From Ipomoea triloba (lineage: Eukaryota > Streptophyta > Magnoliopsida > Solanales > Convolvulaceae): a stretch of DNA of 64,000 nucleotides. Below the pieces are notes generated by a model. The model ran no database searches. It saw nothing but the letters and a program-made list of their open reading frames with translations, and was not told the origin of the DNA. Of the stretch, positions 56,175-64,000 are shown in pieces (within the stretch, counting starts at the first letter, position 1; each line of letters starts with the position of its first letter). Where the stretch lies: contig NC_044917.1 in assembly GCF_003576645.1 (NCBI RefSeq), positions 23,205,859-23,269,858 on the forward strand, given 5' to 3'. The translations under genes and the position numbers were made by a program.

Positions 56175-56209
56175 TTCGCCGCGACAAACTTCACATTCAC
56201 TGCGGCGAA
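56175..56209. repeat. Palindrome island in LTR 55930-57287
   Basis: TTCGCCGC (56175-56182) pairs with GCGGCGAA (56202-56209); further short dyads (CGAGTCG near 56256, AGCGCT near 56287) precede the TATA-like word. The island is smaller than in the other LTRs. Confidence 0.8.
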
Positions 56210-56792
56210 AGTCCCAAATTTTGGGCAAAATGTTTTCTGGGCTAGATTCTTGACGAGTCGAGAAACCTGCCCGAGCGAAATTTCCAGCGCTGCAATTTTC
56301 TAGATTTGCCCCTACTTTTGATCTCACTATTTAAGGCTTCATTTCTTCTTCAAACCCTAAGCTTGGCTGCTGATTTTGGACAAAGGAGAGCAAGGAAAGG
56401 AAGCTCTCATCTTCTCAAGAGCTCAACAAGGCAAAATCATTTGGAGAAGAGAGATCAAAGAGAAGAGCTTAGAGGCATCATTCGGGAGAATATCTTTATC
56501 TTTTTTCTTTTTTAAAGCTTTATTGTATATTTGTTAAATCTATTTTAGCCATGGTAGGCAAAGCTTTCTTTTGGGATTTTTGGATTGAAAAGTGTTTATG
56601 AACCTATGTGCCTAATTCTTTAATTGCTTTAATGAAATATCTATTTGGGTTTATTACTCGTGTTGTAATTGTGGCTTAATTTCTTGATGCTTGTAGTTTA
56701 GGGTCCAAATTACTCGTTTCATTGTTATATTTGTATCTTGATGAGAATTACGATATGAATTAGAGCACCCACAATTGCATTTGCTTATTGTA

Positions 56793-56979
56793 CCTCGAGA
56801 GAGGACAATTTGGTTAAAGGATTTATTGTGAATAGCTCACGAGAGTGAGTATTTCAATTGTGAATAGCCCACGAGAGTGGGTATTCCATTTATTGCTTAT
56901 TCTTGATTTTATATTGTGAATAGCTCACGAGAGTGAGTATTCTAATTATCTTATTGTGGGTTGGTATTACGAGAGTAAT
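56793..56979 (+). other. Series of GAGA-loop hairpins in the LTR
   Basis: CCTC-GAGA-GAGG (56793-56804), CTCAC-GAGA-GTGAG (56836-56849), CCCAC-GAGA-GTGGG (56868-56881), CTCAC-GAGA-GTGAG (56924-56937) and ATTAC-GAGA-GTAAT (56966-56979). Three of them extend into AATA/TATT around one bulged G. The loop is constant and the stems vary in a paired way. Confidence 0.85.
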
Positions 56980-57290
56980 CTTTTCCTTTTTGATTGCAAT
57001 CATCCACACTTGTTTTAATCCGAATGATTATTTCACTTTAGATTGGCACTAGGTGATGATTAAACACTTTGACCCCCAAAAATCCTGCTCTTAATCTCTT
57101 GAATATAAAAGTCTGTTTGCCTTGCTTCATTTATTTTGTTTTCATATTTGTAGTTAATTACCCATTGTTAACATAGGAATAGCTTCTCGTGAATTAATTA
57201 GTAACTAGTGCTTAATACCCCGCTTCCCTGTGGATCGATAACCCCAGAATACTCCAGGTATTTGCTTGTATGAAAATGCTACGACCAAAT

Positions 57291-57308
57291 TAGCGCCATT
57301 GCTGGGGA
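57291..57308 (+). other. Primer-binding site of Athila-type element (mutated)
   Basis: TAGCGCCATTGCTGGGGA, two changes from the common TGGCGCCGTTGCTGGGGA. Confidence 0.8.
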
Positions 57309-57401
57309 AGCGGTGTTTTGTATTGACATTAGTGAACATTTTTTCTATGAGTCTATTCCATTATTCTTTTATTTATTTTTATTTTTGTTAACAATATTTT
57401 T

Positions 57402-58910
57402 ATGGATGGATATGAATTTCAAGGAGTTATGCCACCATTCTACTCTTCTTCCCATGATTATGAGATGAGTTGGAACATGAACCAAGGCTATGGAGGAATG
57501 GAACAACAAGTACCATTCTCAAATTATGCCAACTCAAGCCAAGACCATTTCTATGAAGGCTCCTCTCAAGCATTCACATCACAACATCAATGGTGTTCAT
57601 TTTGTGGTGGGAATCACTTTGTGGAAAATTGCTATATACTCTACCCCACCAATCATGTTCCTCAACAACCTATTCAAGGATTTTGTGCCAACATGAGTCA
57701 AGCCACTTATCAAGGAGACACACCATCAAGTTCACAACCCTTGTGGTGTACGTATTGTGGAGGACCTCATGAGGTAAAAAATTGCTTCACATTTGATCAT
57801 AATTATCAATACGGTGGGTGATCTCAAATGCTTCCATACTAAGAGTTTCAACAAGAATGCCAACCACTTGACCCAACATTTGAGGTGGAACCCACGAAGA
57901 GTAACAAGCTTATGCACATGATGTCTCAACTTTAGAAGATGCAAACTTGAGTGGACCAAATGTTTGCTAAATGGGAAGATTTGACAATTCAAGAGTCATT
58001 TCAAGATTCATTTTCCAATGGGGATGTTCTAGAAGAATTTTCATTACCAAATGAAGGTCATGAGGTTGATAAAAATCCAAAGGAGTGTGAGGACCATGAG
58101 CATGAGGATGAAAAAATAGTTGATCAAGAAAGCACTCTACAACCCTTATGTTGTATATTGTGTGGAGGACATCATGAGGGTGAAAATTGTTTCATCTTTG
58201 ACCCCAAGTACCGATATGATGGACGAACCCTAGACCCTCTAGTGTCTCCATACCAACAATTATGCTTGCCAAATGAAACTCATGAGGTTGATGAAAATAA
58301 AAGGGAGTGTGAGGACCTTGGAGAGGAAGATGAAGAAATAAGTGATGAATGCATTGAGATGGAAATCTTGGGAAAAGAAGGAGAGGCGAAGATGCAAGAA
58401 AATGGTGACAATGAGCTACTTGAAAATAGCTCAATGGATGGCATGAACAAGGAATTCCCTTCATTAGATGACATACTCTTGGATGGAAATTTTAGAACAA
58501 TTTGGGAGCCGAGAGGTGTCAATGTTCTTGAAAGTGTAGGCCCCCATTGGCCAATATTCATATCCAATGACCACTACAAAAAAACACGTAAATAGCGACG
58601 GACCAATTCCGTCGCTAAATAGCAAAATTCCGTCGCTAAACTGTTTAGCGACGGATTAGCGACGGAATTTGTGCATGAGAAAGACCAAAGATTCCCCTTA
58701 ATTGTTCAAGAAAAAGTGATGAGGGTAGAAGAAGAAAGCATATTCTTGGAAGTAAACCGTTGCAATTTCTTTGAGGAGAATATGCTACTTGTGAGCTTAA
58801 AGGGGTTCCTTAATGCCCGGCATTTAAAGACATATTTTGAGGAAAAAGTGGATGGAGAAAATGGACGCATCTTTGTCCAAGCATGCAAGGATTGTTCATT
58901 GAGAGGTTGA
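57402..58910 (+). pseudogene. Gag-like ORF with three zinc knuckles
   Basis: Frames 57402-57821, 57951-58595 and 58671-58910 form one broken ORF after the PBS. It has three CX2CGGXHX4C knuckles: CSFCGGNHFVENC, CTYCGGPHEVKNC and CILCGGHHEGENC, a nucleic-acid-binding form seen in Athila-type gag. The rest is Gln/Asn-rich at the start and very acidic later. Stops split the first two parts (57822), and a CACTA end is inserted at 58572. No protease, RT or integrase follows, so the element is non-autonomous. Confidence 0.75.
58572..58668 (+). mobile_element. CACTA-like terminal fragment
   Basis: Starts CACTACAAAAAAACACG and continues with alternating GCGACGGA / TCCGTCGC words, the usual subterminal repeat of plant CACTA (En/Spm) elements. 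The opposite end (ending TTTGTAGTG) is not seen. It interrupts the gag-like ORF. Confidence 0.75.
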
Positions 58911-58940
58911 GTCGAGCTAGCGACGTTAAACTTAGCGCTT

Positions 58941-58958
58941 CATGGGAGGCAGCCCATG
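58941..58958 (+). other. Hairpin CATGGG-AGGCAG-CCCATG after the gag-like ORF
   Basis: Perfect 6-bp stem with six-base loop, in the context AGCGCTT..GGGAGGCAGCCCA. I recall similar TTGGGAGGCAACCCAA words between pol and env of Athila elements, which would be a paired change. Confidence 0.65.
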
Positions 58959-59220
58959 TTATCTTACATTTTCATGCATTTTATTTTGTTGCATTTTTTC
59001 CTTGCTATTTAATGTGTTTTACAATTTGCTATTTTTGCATTTTTAGAATTTTGTGTTTTTAGTTGTTAATTGCTTGGTGTTTGATAGTCCTTGAGCCTAA
59101 TTTTGTCTCTAAGTATTTTTGGAGTGGATATTTCACTTTGAATGATGTTAATGTGTTGTTAGGAGTTGGCAAACTAGAAGTCTGAGCTGAAAATAGAGAA
59201 AAATGCATACTGCCTAACTT

Positions 59221-59306
59221 CGACGCGTCGAGTCTTTCCAATGGGGAATCGAGAGTCCATTCTGGACGTTGTCGACGCGTCGAGAAGTCAGGTCACCCGC
59301 GTGACC
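59221..59306. promoter_or_regulatory. Palindrome island before the env-like ORF
   Basis: CGACGCGTCG (59221-59230), TCGACGCGTCGA (59272-59283) and GGTCAC-CCGC-GTGACC (59291-59306). It is followed by a pyrimidine-rich leader up to the ATG at 60024. The layout copies that of the LTR promoters, suggesting a second promoter (inference). Confidence 0.6.
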
Positions 59307-60023
59307 CGACCCGTATGCACCCTTTTTCTTCCTAAAACTTTTATTTTTCCCCATCTTCTCCTACCCGAACTGCTGGGCTAACTCCTCCCTTCACTTCTCC
59401 ACTTCAATCTTTTGCTCCAAACTCTACTCCTATCCACTCCAAACTCTTCCTAAGGCTTCAAGGTATCTTCTTTACCATTTTTCTTCTTCAAATTCTTGTT
59501 TTATAGCTAAATATTTTGATTTTCTTGTGCATGAACCCTAACTCACGAAATTTCAATTTTGAATCTTAAATTTCTTTGGGTTAGTGGTATTTTGTTCTTG
59601 GTGTTTAATTTGTTTTCATTACTTGTTTTTATCCATTACTTTGTTGATTTTAGTTTTGTATTGTAGAAACTAGTCTTGAATCTTTTTGATACATTCTTGA
59701 ATGGATTTGAATTTTTGTTGATAATGTTGCTTGGTGATTGGGGATGATTGATTGTATATATGGTGGTGATATTGATGTGCTGAAATGGGTTGATTTTGAT
59801 TGCTAAATTACACTAAAATTTCTTGTTAAAAATCACACACAAGGTGTTTGATAAAATTCCCCAATTAGTTTTTTAAAAATTCCCTTCATTAGCTTTGAAT
59901 TGTTTGTGAACCTTTCGCTTAACTACTTCATCCTTACATTGTTTGTTTGCATATTTCTCAATAATTCCTAATACTTTATTTTTTACAAGCATTGTTCTCA
60001 CATTATGATGTTGTAGTTATCAA

Positions 60024-61146
60024 ATGGCTCCAAGAAATAGGAACCCAAGTAGGAGACAAAGGGGAGAACATCACAACAAGCACAAGAGCTTCCCCAAGGG
60101 GCACAATTCCAAATCTTTAATACTCCCCAAGCACGTGAGAGATACCACACTTGGATTTCAACACAACAGATCAAAAGGAAAGGGGGATTCTGTTAAATGT
60201 ACCAACAAATTGGAATTGGGGACCTACATTTCTTGCTCAACCTAGAGAAGCATTCTCTGGGTTAGTCAGGGAGTTTTATGCTAATGCTGGTGATGGCCTG
60301 CAAACTGATACGACAATTGTTAGGGGAGTTGAAGTAAGCTTTTTTGTAGCAAACATAAATGCGTACTATGGTCTTGAAGATCATAGAACCATTGATTACT
60401 ACCATAGAGAGTTGAGGTTGAGCAGACTAACAGGGGACAGGCTGAATGAAATTGCAAGATCCTTTCACCCAGAAGCTATTTGGAACATTGCACATGGATT
60501 GCCAGCTCATATAGATTATCACTACTTTGGACAGCGAGACGGTGCACTTTTGGACTTCATTAAAGCAAAGCTCACACCTTTTTCACATAAAGGAAATGTT
60601 CGTAGGGATCAAGTCCTTTTGGCTTACTGCATTAAGGAGCGTCGCACCATTGACATGGGGGCCATTATTAACCGGAGCATTTGTGAGATTGCGTCATCTG
60701 ACAAGAAATCACGTTGCTATCTTAGCCACCCTTTCCTTATCACTGAGCTTTGCAGGCTCGCAGGCATGCCTATTAATGAAGAACAAGAAGTCAAGCTCAA
60801 GCCTCTGACCTTCATCTCCCCACATTATGTTCAGGCCCACTATGGGCAAGGCCAAAGACCCGCCAATGACTCGGAGGATGAAGAAGCCGAACAACAAGAA
60901 TATGAAGCTATGGGAGATCCTGCACCTGCACCTGAACAGTTTGACATGCAGGAGTTCATTAGGAGGGGGCAACGAGGTACACTGGTTTGTTAGTACATCC
61001 ATGTATCAACATAATCGAGCAGCTCAAGGCTTACCTCCTCATTTCCCGGCACCTCAACCATGGTTTTAGGATCCTCAATATGTCCCAGACTTCTACAGCC
61101 AGCATTACTCCCCACCACCACCGCCAGATGATGTCGATCACCAGTA
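60024..61146 (+). pseudogene. Env-like ORF with plant putative-transposon domain (Transposase_32-like)
   Basis: ATG at 60024 opens a basic start (MAPRNRNPSRRQRG). The frame then shifts near 60150 into a 280-codon frame (60151-60993) with LVREFYANAGDG, VRGVEVSFFVANINAYYGL and MGAIINRSICEIA, matching the pattern of the putative plant transposon protein domain common in Athila env-like regions. An acidic tail follows (EDEEAEQQEYEA). A further stretch to about 61146 ends in a His/Pro-rich part, again out of frame. Function is not established; no signal peptide or membrane segment is clear. Confidence 0.7.
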
Positions 61147-61215
61147 AACGCACCCAAGAATGTCCCTCATAACCCCTCTTTTGATTTAATTTGCTACATT
61201 GGGGACAATGTAGAA

Positions 61216-61235
61216 TTTAAGTGTGGGGGAGGGTT
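61216..61235 (+). other. Polypurine tract of Athila-type element
   Basis: TTAAGTGTGGGGGAGGG follows the env-like ORF. A second similar word (TTAAGTGTGGGGGTC) is at 61860. No LTR start follows either, so the 3' LTR has been lost. Confidence 0.55.
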
Positions 61236-62081
61236 TAGACTGTTTCATTTTCTTTTATTTCTTTTTCGATTTATTTTAGCTTTCTTTTGCTTTTATGATC
61301 TTGCTTGGATAGCTCTTGTCCTTTTTGTTTGAATCACTTGTCTAGGCATGGTTATTATTACTCTCTCTTGTGGGTTTGTGGATTGTGTTAGTTGAACTTG
61401 CATCATTCCCTTGCCAATATTCTTGTTAACCACTTAATAATTGAATCTAATTTTCAATCCAGTGGTTAGTGTTGTGCTAGTGAAAAATTATGTGGAACTC
61501 CGGTGTTGGTTGACATACTAGAACTTTCCTCAATACTCCTTAAGTTTAGTCTAATTTTTGCATGCTTAGAAATGATTTAGGCCATTTTTGTTTACCCCTA
61601 GCCTTCTAAACCTTTCCACCTTATGTGTTTTTATTATCCCTTGTGTCCCCATTGTGCTTTTTCTTCGTTAATTAAGTGCTAAGCACTTAACCACCCTTTG
61701 TGAATTGTTTTTCTTGTTAAACCCTCATCATTAAACCCTTAGCCATTGACCAAAAATATTTTCTTCCACCCGTGAGAGAATGCAACAATTTTTCGTTGAT
61801 ATTCTTGTAGAAGATAAGTTTTGGAGCTTGTATCTTGAAAGCAAATCCTTTGAAAACTTTTTAAGTGTGGGGGTCTTCTTCATCTATTGTAATTTATTTG
61901 TTAGTTTGTTGTTATAAATCCCTTATTAAAAAAATAATAAAAAATAATAAAAATAAATCTAAATTATTGTAAGCATTTTTCTATTTTATTTTCCTTGTAA
62001 AGTTTGTACTTGACCCCTACGCTTCCTTAGGATTGCTTCGTTTCTTCTTTGCATTATGCTCCTTGTTTTCATCAATCTCTT
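61236..62081 (+). other. Non-coding 3' part of Athila-type element
   Basis: T-rich, no ORF. Ends where the Sirevirus LTR begins (62082); the five bases before it are CTCTT, a candidate half of a target-site duplication. Confidence 0.55.
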
Positions 62082-64000
62082 TGTTAGGAACATCATGTAA
62101 TAGGTTTTGATGATACCAACTGTTAAGTAGAAATCCCCGAGTCTCGACGCATAGGCAAAACACTGTAAGTTCGACAAGTAAACCAAGAGCGAAAATACAA
62201 CCGAGTAACTTTGAGCTCAACTCGGAAAATATTTAAGCTTGAGGTAAATTTGTTTGAACATCTTAGAAGTCTCGTGTATTGTAATCATATAGACAGATCA
62301 GAAGAAGGCATGGGACAACACTGGAGGAATAAGGGTCTGCGAGACATCAACTAAGTCTCGAGACATAAGCAGAGTTCGAGAGGTAGGACCTCTCGATACA
62401 GTTATCCAGTTCGAGACATAAACAGAGTTCGAGAGATAGACCTCTCGATATTTGAGTTCGAGACATCAAGCGATCAAGATATCAACCTTGGTCTCGATAC
62501 ACTAACAATTCTCCAACAAAGCTGAATGACGGTCATACTTAAAGTTTGGAGAAGAAGAATATCATGGAGATGGAATAATGAAGAGGTGCCGAACGTGAAG
62601 ATTTCAAAATGGGCGGAAATGGATGACACGTCAGATTTCCACCACAAACGGTCAAAAGGTGCACCAATGCTGAAGTGGTCTGATTCCCTACAATCAAGGA
62701 ATAATGGGAATATAAAAAGAGTAACTTTTACCAAAAGACAAAATTGGAGCATGGACTCAAGAAAAGTGAACTATGGAATATTCACTACAAGACAAAGAGG
62801 TTCAAGTTACAAGATCACCACTCCATGAAATATGCTGAAAATACGCAAGACCCATGATCAGCATGGGAGACAAATTTCAAACGGAATAATTTTCCCTCCA
62901 ACGGAATTATTCCTCTACTCTCATATATAAGGACGTAAAGACACAGAAAAAAAAAAGGGGAAAAAGAGAGAAAAAGGAGTTAAAAAGAAAAGAGGTTCGA
63001 AATTCTTAAGTAGTGTCTGTCTAAAACGTTCAAGTGCAAGTGCTCAACTTGGAATATCATCCTGATATTCAAAACAGCGAGAAAACACATCTTAGTGTTT
63101 CAAGAAAGTTACAAAGCTTAAACTGTTATACATCCAGAAGGTGACCGAAGCTGCTCTACATCGAAGTTGATTCAACGATAGCTTGTGGTCAGATTGGAGC
63201 CTGTTACATTCAACTGTGACAACCAAAAACACCTTGCTTTGGATTAAGCAAGAGAGGTGGAGTAACCTGGCAGCTGTCCGAGTGAAAGAAACCTGAGGCT
63301 TGACGCGGGCTTGGTGATCAAAGGTCAAGTGCTCGAGAGGTGGAGTAGCTGGAAGCGGGGAGAAAGACCTTGGAGAGGTAGAGTAACCTGGGAGCTGTCT
63401 TGTGAAGATCCTGAGGCTTGACGCGGGCTTGGTGATCAAAGGTCAAGTGCTCGAGAGGTGGAGTAGCTGGAAGCGGGGAGAAAGACCTTGGAGAGGTAGA
63501 GTAACCTGGGAGCTGTCTTGTGAAGATCCTGAGGCTTGACGCGGGCTTGGTGATCAAAGGTCAAGTGCTCGAGAGGTGGAGTAGCTGGAAGCGGGGAGAA
63601 AGACCTTGGAGAGGTAGAGTAACCTGGGAGCTGTCTTGTGAAGATCCTGAGGCTTGACGCGGGCTTGGTGATCAAAGGTCAAGTGCTCGAGAGGTGGAGT
63701 AGCTGGAAGCGGGGAGAAAGACCTTGGAGAGGTAGAGTAACCTGGGAGCTGTCTTGTGAAGATCCTGAGGCTTGACGCGGGCTTGGTGATCAAAGGTCAA
63801 GTGCTCGAGAGGTGGAGTAACAAGAAGCGGGGCGAAAAACCTGAGGCTTGAGGCGGGCTTCGTGATCAAAGCTCAAGCGCTCGATATTGTACTAAAAAGG
63901 GAAGTTTTTAGTGCAATCCTTCCAGGGAGTTTCTGGAAGAAGAGTGGACGTAGGCGGGTTGGCCGAACCACTTAAAAATCTCTCTTGCATTTACTTACTG
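62082..64000 (+). mobile_element. Sirevirus-like LTR, runs off the window end
   Basis: Starts TGTTAGGAACATCATG and parallels 8697-10095, but with the part missing at the N at 8871 present here (about 62260-62400). TATA at 62924-62932. Extra bases near 62945-62995 (A/G-rich) and an expanded 118-bp array distinguish it. The last bases correspond to about 10085 of the first LTR, so roughly 250 bp more are expected beyond the window. Confidence 0.85.
63256..63880 (+). repeat. 118-bp tandem array, about five units
   Basis: GAGGCTTGACGCGGGCTTGG recurs with a step of exactly 118 bp, four units being essentially identical, and a last shorter, diverged unit near 63840. The other LTR in the window has about 2.5 units. 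Confidence 0.92.

Larger units (their letters stand above)
55930..57287 (+). mobile_element. Athila-type 5' LTR (1358 bp)
   Basis: Starts TGATACACTC exactly where the Tat RNase H sequence breaks and ends ACGACCA three bases before a primer-binding site. It holds a palindrome pair (56175-56209), TATTTAAGG (56328-56336) and five GAGA-loop hairpins (56793-56979). No 3' partner is present in the window. Confidence 0.8.

Noticed and set aside
60709..61002. Minus-strand 97-codon frame
   Set aside because: Antisense shadow of the env-like domain.
63256..63880. Regular 118-bp repeats as a CRISPR-like array
   Set aside because: No repeat/spacer alternation; the whole unit repeats, it lies in a plant LTR, and no cas genes are present.

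Overview
The window is nuclear DNA from a flowering plant, most likely a eudicot. It is AT-rich, has spliced genes with GT..AG introns, and is dominated by plant transposable elements: Sirevirus-type Ty1/copia, Athila- and Tat-type Ty3/gypsy, a 5S-bearing TRIM, Helitron, hAT, a CACTA end and tRNA-type SINEs. I cannot name the species. It is a draft assembly. There is one 273-base N gap (3666-3938) and eight single-N joins, at least six of which sit at the junction of a near-exact duplication, so several 'tandem copies' here are probably not real.

Layout. 1-10330: 3' half of a Sirevirus-like element. It holds a broken copy of the additional (env-like) ORF (1-2277), a second copy (3298-6601, with gap and frameshift), a polypurine tract and a long LTR ending at 10330. 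Single-N joins repeat 5263-7067 as 7069-8870 and 9601-11531 as 11533-13463. 13465-15600: no recognisable gene. 15600-35989: a possible very large Helitron on the + strand. It has a broken Rep at 15.6-18.7 kb (HUH and two-tyrosine motifs still visible), a broken RPA-like gene at 33.7-35.2 kb and a Helitron-type 3' end at 35989. Between them lies a cluster of five small RWP-RK (RKD-like) transcription-factor genes, A to E; C and D have consistent splice phases throughout. A Cassandra-like TRIM (21823-23995) sits between the exons of RWP-B and is itself split by a 1550-bp solo LTR with target-site duplication CATAT.

36-42.4 kb: AT-rich DNA, hAT-like ends and an Athila-type 3' LTR (40006-41532). 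42.4-46.2 kb: minus-strand Athila-type LTR beta (target-site duplication CGCCC) broken by LTR alpha plus a gag fragment. 46.3-47.0 kb: hAT transposase C-terminus. 47-51.6 kb: SINE, microsatellites, a MITE-like element and hAT-like ends. 51.7-55.9 kb: decayed Tat-type gypsy (LTR, PBS, gag, protease, RT), cut by an Athila-type element (55930-62081) that lacks pol but keeps zinc-knuckle gag-like and env-like ORFs. 62082-64000: another Sirevirus LTR with an expanded 118-bp tandem array.

Most interesting signals. (1) All five Athila-type LTRs carry, about 230-550 nt from their 5' end and just upstream of a TATA-like box, an island of GC-rich perfect palindromes whose sequence differs completely between LTRs. 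(2) Downstream, three of these LTRs carry series of short hairpins of the form stem-GAGA-stem (GNRA-type loop) whose stems change with compensation. (3) The RWP-RK cluster lies between Helitron Rep and RPA remnants. (4) Sixteen local duplications between 15.8 and 28.2 kb all have a step of exactly 42 bp, which looks like an assembly fingerprint.
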